Below, one piece after another: positions 50,468 through 58,991 of a stretch of 64,000 bases of DNA. The stretch lies in assembly GCF_010179735.1 (NCBI RefSeq), contig NZ_JAAEEH010000004.1, forward strand, positions 1 to 64,000, in the 5' to 3' direction. Position 1 is the first letter of the stretch. Each line of letters starts with the position of its first letter. Under the pieces are notes generated by a model, which made no database searches, was not told the origin of the DNA, and saw only the letters and a list, made by a program, of their open reading frames with translations. The stretch comes from Anaerotalea alkaliphila (GTDB lineage Bacteria; Bacillota; Clostridia; Lachnospirales; Vallitaleaceae). The translations under genes and the position numbers were made by a program.

Positions 50468-51229
50468 TCAGCTTTTCTTGCCGGTGTCCCGTTTCTTGTC
50501 CTCGGAGAATTCCAGCATCATGGACCTGTACTTCAACGGCACGAACTGCCGCTGCAGTTTGGGATTCTTCCTCCCCTCGATGGCGACGGCGTGGAAATAG
50601 GCTTTCCACAGCCCCTGCATCCCCTCTTCTTCCTTGGAGGTGTTCCAGTCTTTCCCCTCCCAGTCCGCAAGGACCCACTTCCCGTCCATGCCCACCACCG
50701 CCTTCTTCCTCTTCGTGTCCTCGATGATGAACCGCTCTTGCCCGAGCCGGTCCGCGAAATGTCCCGCCACCAGTTCCAGGATGTCCGCATCCGGGGCGAA
50801 CCTGGCCAGCAGGAACTTCCCTTCCATTTCCGCAAAGCGCAGGAGGCCCAGGAAGCGGTGGCGTTCGAAGGCCACCTGCCGGCCGGTCTTCTTGACCTGG
50901 TGCACGACGGGATCCCCGTGGAGCCTGTCGATGTCCGCTCCCACCTTGAAGGCAAGGACCAGGTACCGGAGCAGGATCCCGTCCTTGTCCTCCCGGTTGG
51001 AGAGGAAGGTGTGGTAGACATCCAGGAAGACCTGCCGGGGAAACCGCTCCTCCAGTGCGTCATAGACCTTCCTTGCCTGCCAGTCCACCGTCTCCACAAC
51101 CTTCCATTCCTCCAGCAGGGGATAGCCGTACCCTTTCTCCGCGTGGATGTTGTCCGCCTTCCCGGAATGGTAGTGGGCGTAGATGCAGGTGAGGAACCCG
51201 TCCAAGGTGCCGTCGTGGAGGTAGGTCAT
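50468..51229 (-). CDS. TIGR03915-type putative DNA repair protein
   Basis: This 253-residue protein begins YLHDGTLDGFLTCIYAHYHSG, the recognisable opening of the TIGR03915 family, and contains FADRLGQERFIIEDTKRKKAV (about residues 165-185) with HDxxR-like acidic and basic residues. Members are always paired with a TIGR03916 radical SAM protein and include a uracil-DNA-glycosylase-like fold by annotation. The biochemical role is unproven. Its ATGA start overlaps the stop of the radical SAM gene, consistent with an obligate pair. Confidence 0.88.
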   Translation of the reverse strand: MTYLHDGTLDGFLTCIYAHYHSGKADNIHAEKGYGYPLLEEWKVVETVDWQARKVYDALEERFPRQVFLDVYHTFLSNREDKDGILLRYLVLAFKVGADIDRLHGDPVVHQVKKTGRQVAFERHRFLGLLRFAEMEGKFLLARFAPDADILELVAGHFADRLGQERFIIEDTKRKKAVVGMDGKWVLADWEGKDWNTSKEEEGMQGLWKAYFHAVAIEGRKNPKLQRQFVPLKYRSMMLEFSEDKKRDTGKKS

Positions 51230-52500
51230 GGGAAACCACCGACCTCCCGGTGGAGTCCCTGCCCCGGGTCGAAGAGCCCCACCTGGCTGAACCGGGGAAG
51301 GGGATGCAGGACCTCCTTCACGGCGTCCACCGTAAGCTCCCCGTCCCCCAGGTACTTGCCCCCGCAGGTGAGGAAATGCCTGGCCCTTTTCAAGGCCACC
51401 CCCATCCGCTGCAGGTCCTCCTGGCCCACCTTGCGCACGCCCCGCTGCCGGACGATCCTTCCCGCGCTGGTGGGGCCGATTCCCGGGACCCGCAACAGGG
51501 TCTTGTAGTCCGCCTTGTTCACCTCCACGGGGAATTCATGGAGATGGCGAAAGGCCCAGTGGATCTTGGGGTCGTACTCCAGGTCCAGGTCCGGAGTGCC
51601 CTCCGGAAGGATCTCCTCCGCCGTGAATCCGTAAAAACGCAGCAGCCAGTCCGCCTGATACAGCCGGTGCTCCCGCAACAGGGGCGGTGCCGTCTGGAGG
51701 GAGGGCAGGAGACTTCCCCCGTTGACCGGCATGTAGGCGGAAAAGTATACCCGCTTCATCTGGAACCTGCGGTACAGGGCCTGGGTGGCCTTGAGGATGG
51801 TCCGGTCGCTGTCCCGGGTGGCTCCCACGATCATCTGGGTGGATTGGCCTCCCGGCACGAACTTCGGCGCATGCCGGAACGATTTTTGCTCCTCCTTGGA
51901 CTGCCGGATCTCCCTCGCCATCTGCTCCATGGGAAGATAGAGCTTCTCCGGCTTCTTCTGGGGTGCGAGCAGGGCCAGGCTTTCCCTTGTGGGAAGTTCC
52001 AGGTTCACGCTCATCCGGTCCGCCAGGAGTCCCGCCTGGTGGATGAGCTGGGGGTCCGCACCCGGGATTGCCTTCACATGGATGTAGCCGAAGAACTTCT
52101 CCCGCTCCCGCAGGAGCTGGAGGATCCTTACGATCTTCTCCATGGTGTGGTTGGGGGACCGCTCGATGGCCGAGCTCAGGAACAGGCCCTCGATGTAGTT
52201 CCTCCGGTAGAAGCCGATGGTCAGCTCCACGATCTCCTCCGCGGTGAAGGAGGCCCGGGGGATGTCGTTGCCCGACCGGCTGGCGCAATAGGCGCAATCG
52301 AACACGCAGTCGTTGGAAACCAGGGTCTTCAGCAGGGAGACGCACCTTCCGTCCGAGGACCAGGTGTGGCAGATGCCGCAGGCCGCCGCATTCCCCAGGC
52401 CGCCCTGGTTCTTCTTCTCCACACCGCTGGAGGCGCAGGAAACGTCATATTTCGCTCCGTCCGCCAGGATCTGCAGCTTGTCCAAAGTGCTCTTGTCCAT
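51226..52500 (-). CDS. TIGR03916-type radical SAM protein, putative DNA modification/repair
   Basis: This 424-residue radical SAM enzyme has cluster motif CVFDCAYC (Cys-x3-Cys-x2-Cys, near residue 65), a preceding CGICHTWSSDGRC with extra cysteines, and a barrel with LEGLFLSSAIERSPNHT. The C-terminal domain has a helix-hairpin-helix, LLRVPGIGPTSAGRIVRQR (about residues 340-360), which usually binds DNA non-specifically. Together with TIGR03915 it is annotated as a DNA modification or repair system of unknown chemistry. The gene is divergent from the C39-like gene. No clear promoter was found. Confidence 0.9.
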   Translation of the reverse strand: MDKSTLDKLQILADGAKYDVSCASSGVEKKNQGGLGNAAACGICHTWSSDGRCVSLLKTLVSNDCVFDCAYCASRSGNDIPRASFTAEEIVELTIGFYRRNYIEGLFLSSAIERSPNHTMEKIVRILQLLREREKFFGYIHVKAIPGADPQLIHQAGLLADRMSVNLELPTRESLALLAPQKKPEKLYLPMEQMAREIRQSKEEQKSFRHAPKFVPGGQSTQMIVGATRDSDRTILKATQALYRRFQMKRVYFSAYMPVNGGSLLPSLQTAPPLLREHRLYQADWLLRFYGFTAEEILPEGTPDLDLEYDPKIHWAFRHLHEFPVEVNKADYKTLLRVPGIGPTSAGRIVRQRGVRKVGQEDLQRMGVALKRARHFLTCGGKYLGDGELTVDAVKEVLHPLPRFSQVGLFDPGQGLHREVGGFP

Positions 52501-52590
52501 CCGGTCGCACCGCCCTTTCTAGAGGATTTTCATATGCCAATTATAGCAAAAAGGGCAGGCACTTGCAAACATTTGTTCTTTTCCCTTCCC

Positions 52591-52619
52591 TTGAAACTCC
52601 CCTGGATTTGTACTATGAT
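52591..52619 (+). promoter_or_regulatory. Promoter of the C39-like gene
   Basis: TTGAAA (52591-52596) and TATGAT (52614-52619) are separated by 17 bases. A start codon inside the -10 region (ATG 52615) is thereby excluded as the translation start. Confidence 0.75.
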
Positions 52620-52668
52620 GGACATAGAGGTCCACCCGTTCCGCAAAACCAAGGAGGAGGGTCCGCCC

Positions 52669-53304
52669 ATGCACATCCAACCGTCCATTTCCCCCATCGA
52701 CTTGTCCATCTGGGACGGGTCCGTCCTCCATCAGGGAGGCAGCCAGTACTGGTTTCCCCGCAGGTTCCACCAGGTCAGCGGCTGCGGCCCGGTTGCGGCA
52801 GCCAACATCACCGCCTGGTTGGCCCAGCGATGGCCCGAACGCTATTCCAGGCTCTACCCCTACGGCACCGCCCCCTTCCAGAAGGATGCTTTCGTCCGGC
52901 ACATGGTGGAGATCCGTAAATCCGTCCGTCCGGGGCTCTTTGGCCTAACCTCCGTGGAGACCTTCACCCGTCAGCTTCTGGCCTTCGCCGCCAGCCGGGG
53001 CGTGTCCCTGTCCCATGCAACGCAAAAGGACCCCATGGATTCCCATGAGGCCCTTTCCTTCATCCGCTCCGGCCTGGAGCTGCAGGTTCCCGTTGCCATC
53101 CTTGTCCTTCTGCATCCCCGCAAGGAGCTGGACGAATACACCTGGCATTGGATGACCATTACGGACCTGCGCTGCGCAAGCGGCACGCCGTCCTGCATCC
53201 TGGAGGTCTCCTCCTGGGGCCAGGAGCATCTGCTGGATTTCGACCTCCTCTGGAACCACCGGAACCAGAAGAAGCACAAAATCCACCTGGGCTATTATTT
53301 CTGA
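52669..53304 (+). CDS. C39-like papain-fold domain protein
   Basis: This 211-residue protein has QVSGCGPVAAANITAW (Cys near residue 39), YTWHWMTITD (His near residue 154) and VSSWGQ (near residue 178), the Cys-His-Asn/Ser order of C39-like cysteine peptidase folds. There is no signal peptide and no ABC exporter nearby, so a bacteriocin-processing role is unlikely. It may be a cytosolic peptidase or inactive relative. The ATG at 52669 has GGAGG upstream. Its end overlaps the convergent malic enzyme gene by 10 bases. Confidence 0.7.
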   Translation: MHIQPSISPIDLSIWDGSVLHQGGSQYWFPRRFHQVSGCGPVAAANITAWLAQRWPERYSRLYPYGTAPFQKDAFVRHMVEIRKSVRPGLFGLTSVETFTRQLLAFAASRGVSLSHATQKDPMDSHEALSFIRSGLELQVPVAILVLLHPRKELDEYTWHWMTITDLRCASGTPSCILEVSSWGQEHLLDFDLLWNHRNQKKHKIHLGYYF

Positions 53305-54479
53305 AGGGTGCTCCGCAGCACGCCGGTATCCGCCGCCGCTTTTGCCACAGCCGCCGCCACAGCCTCCACCACCCTTTTGTCGAAGGGGGACGGAACGATG
53401 TAGTCCGCAGCCAGTTCCTCTTCCTTGAGCACCTCTGCGATGGCATAGGCAGCAGCCAGCTTCATTTCCTCGTTGATCCTTGTGGCCCCTGCATCCAGGG
53501 CGCCGCGGAAGATGCCGGGGAACGCCAGCACGTTGTTGATCTGGTTGGGATAGTCGCTTCTGCCTGTTCCGATGATCCGGGCGCCCCCTTCCATTGCCAG
53601 TTCCGGCATGATTTCCGGCGTGGGGTTCGCCATGGCGAAGATGAAGGGATCCGGGCGCATGGAGGCCACCATCTCCTTGGTCACCACGTCCGCAACCGAC
53701 ACTCCCACGAAGACGTCCGCATCGGCCATGGCCTCGGCCAGTCCTCCAGACACGTCCTCCTTGTTGGTCAACGCCAGGATTTCCTGTTTCACGAAGTCCA
53801 GGTTGGTCCTTTTGCTGTTCAGGATGCCTTTGCTGTCAAGACACAGGATGTCCTTCACCCCGTACTGGGCGATCATCTTCACGATGGAACTTCCGGCGGC
53901 CCCCGCCCCGTTCACCACCACCTTCAGGTCCTTGGGGTCTTTTCCTGTGAGCTTGCAGGCGTTGACCAGCGCGGCTACGGTGATGATGGCGGTGCCATGC
54001 TGGTCGTCGTGGAACACGGGGATGTCCAACTCTTCCATGAGCCTGCGCTCGATTTCCACGCAACGGGGGGAGGAGATGTCCTCCAGGTTGATGCCCCCCA
54101 GTCCGGGAGCCAGCAACTTGCAGGTCCGGATGATCTCTTCCGTATCCTGGGTGTCCAGGCAGATGGGGAAGGAGTCCACATTGCCGAAGCTCTTGAACAG
54201 GATGGATTTCCCTTCCATCACCGGCATGGCCGCCTTGGGGCCGATGTTGCCCAGGCCCAGCACGGCGGAACCGTCCGTGACGACCGCCACCAGGTTGCCC
54301 TTGGAAGTGTATTTGTAGATGTTCTCCTCGTCTTCTTGGATCTTCCGGCAAGGTTCCGCCACACCGGGAGAGTAGGCAAGGCTGAGGTCTTCTTTGGTTT
54401 CCACCTGCACTTTGGATACGATTTCAATTTTTCCCCTGTGGGCTTCGTGCATCTTCAGGGACTCTTCATATACGTTCAT
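53295..54479 (-). CDS. NAD(P)-dependent malic enzyme
   Basis: This 394-residue short-form malic enzyme has LAYSPGVAEPCR (near residue 30), GSAVLGLGNIGPKAAMPVMEGK (substrate/NAD), FHDDQHGTAIITVAAL and VVNGAGAAGSSIVKMI (Rossmann dinucleotide motif near residue 190), and ANPTPEIMPE. It oxidatively decarboxylates malate to pyruvate and CO2. Cofactor choice cannot be read with confidence. GGAGG precedes the ATG, and a good promoter lies 40 bases upstream. Confidence 0.95.
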   Translation of the reverse strand: MNVYEESLKMHEAHRGKIEIVSKVQVETKEDLSLAYSPGVAEPCRKIQEDEENIYKYTSKGNLVAVVTDGSAVLGLGNIGPKAAMPVMEGKSILFKSFGNVDSFPICLDTQDTEEIIRTCKLLAPGLGGINLEDISSPRCVEIERRLMEELDIPVFHDDQHGTAIITVAALVNACKLTGKDPKDLKVVVNGAGAAGSSIVKMIAQYGVKDILCLDSKGILNSKRTNLDFVKQEILALTNKEDVSGGLAEAMADADVFVGVSVADVVTKEMVASMRPDPFIFAMANPTPEIMPELAMEGGARIIGTGRSDYPNQINNVLAFPGIFRGALDAGATRINEEMKLAAAYAIAEVLKEEELAADYIVPSPFDKRVVEAVAAAVAKAAADTGVLRSTLQK

Positions 54480-54519
54480 TGGAACCTCCAGTTCAGCTAT
54501 TTCTTGTTTTCTACGCTAG

Positions 54520-54548
54520 ATTATAACCCATCCCAGCCTCGGGGGCAA
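54520..54548 (-). promoter_or_regulatory. Promoter of the malic enzyme gene
   Basis: TTGCCC (54548-54543) and TATAAT (54525-54520) lie 17 bases apart. Confidence 0.7.
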
Positions 54549-54567
54549 CGAAAAGATCTTTTTAGGC

Positions 54568-54583
54568 ACATTGCATGCAATGT
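54568..54583. repeat. 16-bp perfect palindrome near the malic enzyme promoter
   Basis: ACATTGCATGCAATGT is fully self-complementary. A second palindrome AAAAGATCTTTT lies at 54551-54562. Both lie between the HerA-like gene end and the malic enzyme promoter and could be operators. A terminator role for the HerA-like gene is weak because no T run follows the first. Confidence 0.5.
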
Positions 54584-54590
54584 CACCATG

Positions 54591-56027
54591 CTATTTCTTG
54601 AGGGATCCCAGGATGCCTCGGATCAGCTGGCGTCCCACCTGGCTGCCGATGGCGGAGGCTGCGGACTTCACCAGCCGTTCCCAGGGCGTTTCCCGTCCCC
54701 TTGCAGTGGCGGGCCTGGGGATTTGCTTTTCCCCGGCAGCTTCCTTTCCCGTCCTGGCCTGGCGGGCCTGCAGCTCCTCGTAGGCGGAATGCCGGTCCAC
54801 CGTCTGGGCATAGCGCCGTCCCAAATGGGATCCGGCCAGGACCCCTTCCACCGTTCCCGGAGCAGCCGGTCCGATCTTGCTTTTGGGAGGAAGGATATGG
54901 ACACGCTCCACCATGCCCGGCACCCCCTTTTCGTCCAGGAAGGAGACGAGGGCCTCCCCCACCCCCAGGTGGCTGATCGCATCCACCGTCCGGAAGGCTG
55001 GATTCTCCCGGAAGCTTTCCGCCGCCACCGCCACCGCCTTTTTCTCTTTGGGCGTATAGGCCCTGAGCGCATGCTGGATCCGGTTTCCCAGCTGTCCCAG
55101 GATGGATTCCGGGATGTCCTGGGGTGTCTGGGTGATGAAGTAGAGGCCGATGCCCTTGGACCGGATCAGCTTCACGACCTGCTCGAACTTTTCCAGCAGG
55201 TAGGGGGGGATGCCCTGGAAAATCAGATGGGCCTCGTCGAAAAAGAAGACCATCCGCGGCTTCTCCAGGTCCCCCACCTCCTCCAGCTCCTCGTGGAGTT
55301 CGGAGAGGAGCCAGAGCAGGAAGGTGGAATAGAGCCGCGGATTGGAAGTCAGCCTGGAGGAGGCCAGTATGTTGACCATCCCCCGGCCCCGGCCGTCCTG
55401 GACCATCAGGTCCCGGATCTCCAGTGCCGGCTCCCCGAAGAAGCGGTCCGCCCCCTCCTCCTCCAGGACCAGCAGCTTCCTGTGGATGGCTCCGACGGAC
55501 TGCCGGTTGATGTTGCCGTAGCGGACGGATAGCTCCTTGGATTCCCGCAGGACCATGTCGATCATGGCGGTCAGGTCCTTGAAGTCCAGGAGGAGCATCC
55601 CCATCTCGTCCGCCAGCTTGAACACCGTGTACAGGATGCCCGACTGGACCTCGTTCAGATCCAGCAGGCGGGAAAGCATCAGTGGCCCCATATCCGATAC
55701 GGTTGTCCGCACGGGGTGTCCTTTTTCCCCATAGACGTCCCAAAACGCCACCGGACAGGGGGCGAAGTCCACGCCCCCAAGCTCCAGCAGCTGCAGGCGC
55801 TCCCGCAGCTTGGGGGCGTCCTCCCCCCCTTGGGCCATCCCGGTCAGGTCCCCCTTCACATCCTGGAGGAACACGGGAACCCCCCGTTCGCTGAACGCTT
55901 CCGCCAGCACCTGGACCGTCACCGTCTTGCCCGTTCCGGTGGCTCCTGTCACCAGACCGTGCCGGTTGGCCATCTCCGGCAACATCCCATGTACCCCTAT
56001 CCTGTTCTTCCCGATTTCCATACGCAT
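54591..56027 (-). CDS. HerA-like P-loop ATPase (DUF853/YjgR family)
   Basis: This 478-residue FtsK/HerA-superfamily ATPase has Walker A TGATGTGKTVT (about residue 30) and Walker B MVFFFDEAHLIFQ (about residue 265). An FITQTPQDIPESILGQLGNR block has the sensor Gln and arginine finger, and a low-complexity basic linker (about residues 420-445) precedes the C-terminus. DUF853 proteins are uncharacterised; related HerA proteins pump DNA with a NurA nuclease, but no nurA gene is here. Two ATGs are possible, at 56027 and 56021. GGGAGG precedes the first. Confidence 0.88.
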   Translation of the reverse strand: MRMEIGKNRIGVHGMLPEMANRHGLVTGATGTGKTVTVQVLAEAFSERGVPVFLQDVKGDLTGMAQGGEDAPKLRERLQLLELGGVDFAPCPVAFWDVYGEKGHPVRTTVSDMGPLMLSRLLDLNEVQSGILYTVFKLADEMGMLLLDFKDLTAMIDMVLRESKELSVRYGNINRQSVGAIHRKLLVLEEEGADRFFGEPALEIRDLMVQDGRGRGMVNILASSRLTSNPRLYSTFLLWLLSELHEELEEVGDLEKPRMVFFFDEAHLIFQGIPPYLLEKFEQVVKLIRSKGIGLYFITQTPQDIPESILGQLGNRIQHALRAYTPKEKKAVAVAAESFRENPAFRTVDAISHLGVGEALVSFLDEKGVPGMVERVHILPPKSKIGPAAPGTVEGVLAGSHLGRRYAQTVDRHSAYEELQARQARTGKEAAGEKQIPRPATARGRETPWERLVKSAASAIGSQVGRQLIRGILGSLKK

Positions 56028-56177
56028 GCCCCACGCCCTCCCTCATCTCTTGTAGCCCTGCAATCCGTGGTTCCATTTCCATCCATTCTATATTATACTG
56101 TTCCCAAGAGACCTGAATTTTCCTAGTCCATGAACCGATCGGCCATGGCCGAACCCGACCTGCGCGCGAGGTGTCCT

Positions 56178-56711
56178 ATGAAGCATATACCCAACATCCT
56201 AACCGTCTTCCGGCTGCTTTTGGTGCCTGTCTTCGCCCTGGTTTTCTTCTCCGACATGCCGAACGCCCGCTTCCATGCCTTGGGGATTTTCATCCTGGCA
56301 GGCGTTACGGACGTTCTGGACGGACAGATCGCCCGGCGGTTCAACCTGGTTTCCGTGGTGGGGACGGTCCTGGACCCCCTGGCGGACAAGCTGATGCTGC
56401 TGACCGCCCTGGTCTGCCTGACGCTTGCAGGAACCATGCCCCTCTGGGCCTTTGCCATCGTCCTCTCCAAGGAGCTTTTCATGATTTCCACCGGGGTCTA
56501 CATGTACTTCCGAAAAGAAAAGGTTGTCATCCCCGCCAACCGGTTTGGGAAGATGGCAACCGTACTGTTCTTTGTGGCTGTATTCCTGATGGTCGTGCTG
56601 CCGCGCAATCCGTTCACCATGGCAGTCCTTGTGCTGGCCATCGCTTCCAAATTTTCCGCTTTGGTCTCCTATGCGCTCCTCTACAGGAAAAGGCAACGGG
56701 CCAAAGGATGA
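56178..56711 (+). CDS. pgsA: CDP-alcohol phosphatidyltransferase, PgsA-like
   Basis: This 177-residue membrane enzyme has about five helices and the CDP-alcohol motif DVLDGQIARRFNLVSVVGTVLDPLADK, in which D-G-x2-A-R-x8-G-x3-D-x3-D is complete (about residues 48-72). The PNILTVFRLLLVP opening is typical of phosphatidylglycerophosphate synthase. It would join CDP-diacylglycerol and glycerol 3-phosphate. Other CDP-alcohol acceptors cannot be excluded. The ATG at 56178 has GAGGTG five bases upstream. Confidence 0.9.
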   Translation: MKHIPNILTVFRLLLVPVFALVFFSDMPNARFHALGIFILAGVTDVLDGQIARRFNLVSVVGTVLDPLADKLMLLTALVCLTLAGTMPLWAFAIVLSKELFMISTGVYMYFRKEKVVIPANRFGKMATVLFFVAVFLMVVLPRNPFTMAVLVLAIASKFSALVSYALLYRKRQRAKG

Positions 56712-56714
56712 CCC

Positions 56715-58121
56715 CTAGCCTTCCGCTTCGACCACATCCCGGTAGCTGTCCATCCTCCGGTACCGGAACCCTTCCGTGTCCTTTGCGAAATCTTCCTTGA
56801 CCCTGGCCAGCTGGCCGGGGTCTTTCACTGCATCCCCAGCGGTCTTCGCCAGGATCTTTCCGATGACGACGGCCAGACGTGCCGCATACCGGGTGCCCGA
56901 ACAGGCGGTGGCTTGCCAGGTATGGGCTTCCACCCCAAGGGCCCAGGCGGCTCCCATCAGCTGCCCTGTGGGCTTCACCCAGGACACGTCCCCCACATCC
57001 GTAGATGCGGAGAACAACCCCCGGCTCCAGTCCGACGGGTCGAACCGGTCCATGACCGGCTTCTCCCCGGGTTCGAATCCGTCCACATGGTATTTGGCCA
57101 GATGGTCCTCTTTCCCCTGCCGGGTGACGGTCTCCCCGATCTCCCGGAAGAACGCCTCTTCCTCTTCCAGTCCAGGCAAGGGGAACAGGATGCAGTTCTC
57201 CTGCAGGAGCCTGCCCAGGGTCCGGTTGCTCTTGAAGTCGTAGAGACCGGTGTTGATGCTGTAGTCCATCTCCGTTTCCGTCATGAGGGCCGCCCCCCTG
57301 GCCACCTTCAGGACCCTGCGGACGATTTCCAGCAGCATCCTGTTTCCCGGCGCCCGCACGTTGAACTTGGACGCCGCGAAAGCGGGGACGATGTTGGCCC
57401 TTTGGCCCCCCTCGGTGATGACATAGTGGATCCGGACCTGGTCGGGCACATGCTCCCGGAGATAGTTCACCCCCACGTGCATGAGTTCCACCGCATCCAG
57501 GGCGCTCCTGCCCATATGGGGGGAATCGGCCGCATGGGACGGAATCCCGGAGAACCGGAAGGACAGTTCCATGTTGGCCAGGGAGGGGGCGGTCCAGACC
57601 TTGTTCACGTCAAAAGGATGCCAGGTCAGGCAAAAATCCAGGTCCTCGAAGACGCCTTTCCGGATCATCTCCACCTTCCCGAAGAACATCTCCTCACCCG
57701 GACACCCGTAGTACCGGACGGTGCAGTCCAGCCCCTCCTCGTCCACCAGGGCCTGGAGCCCCAGGGCGGCAGCCAGTGCCCCGGTACCGATCAGGTTATG
57801 CCCGCAGCCATGGCCGGCTCCCCCTTCCACCAGGGGCTCCCTGGAGGTTGAAACGGCTTGGGAGAGTCCCGGCAGGGCATCGTATTCCCCCAGGAAACCC
57901 ACCTTCACCTTTCCGGTGCCATACGTCGCCACGAAGGCGGTCTCCATCCCCGGCACCCCTTCGACCTTGAAGCCTTTCCGTACCATATACTCCTGCTGGA
58001 GGTCGCGCGCCCGGGATTCCTCCATGGACAGTTCCGGTTGGCTCCAAATCTCTTGGGACACACCCAGCAATTCCTCCCGGCATGCATCCAGCTTCCTGTT
58101 GATGATCTCTATCGACGACAC
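56715..58121 (-). CDS. M20-family amidohydrolase, AbgB-like
   Basis: This 468-residue metallohydrolase has dizinc motifs GFLGEYDALPGL (about residues 70-80) and GHGCGHNLIGTGALAAALGL (about residues 100-120), with EEMFFGK further on. The size and TAPSLANMEL/HMGRSALDAVELM segment match the AbgB branch, which cleaves p-aminobenzoyl-glutamate or N-acyl amino acids. The GTG at 58121 is proposed as the start, with AGGAA upstream and about 20 bases after the methyltransferase stop. No ATG fits. An AbgA partner gene is not seen. Confidence 0.9.
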   Translation of the reverse strand: MSSIEIINRKLDACREELLGVSQEIWSQPELSMEESRARDLQQEYMVRKGFKVEGVPGMETAFVATYGTGKVKVGFLGEYDALPGLSQAVSTSREPLVEGGAGHGCGHNLIGTGALAAALGLQALVDEEGLDCTVRYYGCPGEEMFFGKVEMIRKGVFEDLDFCLTWHPFDVNKVWTAPSLANMELSFRFSGIPSHAADSPHMGRSALDAVELMHVGVNYLREHVPDQVRIHYVITEGGQRANIVPAFAASKFNVRAPGNRMLLEIVRRVLKVARGAALMTETEMDYSINTGLYDFKSNRTLGRLLQENCILFPLPGLEEEEAFFREIGETVTRQGKEDHLAKYHVDGFEPGEKPVMDRFDPSDWSRGLFSASTDVGDVSWVKPTGQLMGAAWALGVEAHTWQATACSGTRYAARLAVVIGKILAKTAGDAVKDPGQLARVKEDFAKDTEGFRYRRMDSYRDVVEAEG

Positions 58122-58140
58122 GGCTTTCCTACCTTCCCTT

Positions 58141-58857
58141 CTAGGCGACGGCGACGGCCCTGAACACCACGTACACGGAGTCCTGGACCTCCAGCTCCCC
58201 TTCGAAGTCTCCGTACATCCGGATTTCCCCGAAACCGGATTCCTGCAGCAGGGCCTCCATCTGGGTGGCCTTGACCGGGAACAGGGGCATGTTGCTCCGG
58301 GTGTCCACCAGCCTGCCGTCCACATGCAGTTCCATGTAGCATTCCATGCCCTGCTGCTCCAGGCAGTTCTTCCGCTTGAGCACGACGCCTTCCCGTTCGA
58401 TGGTTGGAAGCTCGGTGATGCCTTCCCGCATCAGTTTGGAGTAGTTCACCAGGTGCAGGGTCAGCACACCCTCCGGCTTCAGCAGTTCCCTTGCATGAAG
58501 GAGGAAGTGGCGGACGGCCATCTCGTTGGGCAGATGGGCCAGGTAGTTGTCCAGGCAGAGGATCTGGTCGAACACCTCCCCCTCCAGCACCCGGTCCAGC
58601 TTCAGCGGATCGGACAGCTTGAACTCCAGTCCCTCCGCCGCTTTCTCCATCGCCTTGTCCAGGATGGCGCTGTCGACGTCCACACCCACCACCTGATGGC
58701 CCCTGTCCCGCAAAGCCTTGGAGAGACATCCTGTGGCGCACCCCACCTCCAGCACCCTCTGGGGGCCTTTTCCATTTCTTTCCACATAGTCCACCCGGGC
58801 AGGCTCCACCGGGAACAGGATGTCGTAATACTCGATTATATTTGTATAATAGGTCAT
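58141..58857 (-). CDS. Class I SAM-dependent methyltransferase
   Basis: This 238-residue protein has motif I VLEVGCATGCLSKAL (about residues 35-49), the acidic loop VVGVDVDSAIL, motif IV QILCLDNYLAHLP and motif VI LKPEGVLTLHLVN. The substrate is unknown; the Y-rich N-terminus (TYYTNIIEYYDILFP) resembles small-molecule methyltransferases. It is followed by the M20 amidohydrolase with a 20-base gap, so a shared small-molecule pathway is possible. A promoter with TTACAA and TATAAT lies about 100 bases upstream. Confidence 0.87.
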   Translation of the reverse strand: MTYYTNIIEYYDILFPVEPARVDYVERNGKGPQRVLEVGCATGCLSKALRDRGHQVVGVDVDSAILDKAMEKAAEGLEFKLSDPLKLDRVLEGEVFDQILCLDNYLAHLPNEMAVRHFLLHARELLKPEGVLTLHLVNYSKLMREGITELPTIEREGVVLKRKNCLEQQGMECYMELHVDGRLVDTRSNMPLFPVKATQMEALLQESGFGEIRMYGDFEGELEVQDSVYVVFRAVAVA

Positions 58858-58957
58858 GGGATCCCTCCTGACATGTCAACGCATCCTCTTGCCATCCTGG
58901 GAACACCGGGAATATTTCGACAATTCCCACGGATGGAAACAATCCACTGTCAACTCC

Positions 58958-58985
58958 ATTATAATATAGAAACCAAGCCTTGTAA
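58958..58985 (-). promoter_or_regulatory. Promoter of the methyltransferase-amidohydrolase pair
   Basis: TTACAA (58985-58980) and TATAAT (58963-58958) are separated by 16 bases. The leader to the ATG is about 95 bases and shows no known riboswitch. Confidence 0.65.
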
Positions 58986-58991
58986 AATCAT

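Noticed and set aside
54591-56027. HerA-NurA DNA end-resection or anti-phage system
   Set aside because: No nurA, SIR2 or other defence gene is adjacent; the protein fits the stand-alone DUF853 family.
56108-56131. Possible fourth copy of the GGGACCAAACTTTCC repeat (GACCTGAATTTTCCTAGTCCA)
   Set aside because: Similarity is partial, with several mismatches and no inverted partner; chance cannot be excluded.
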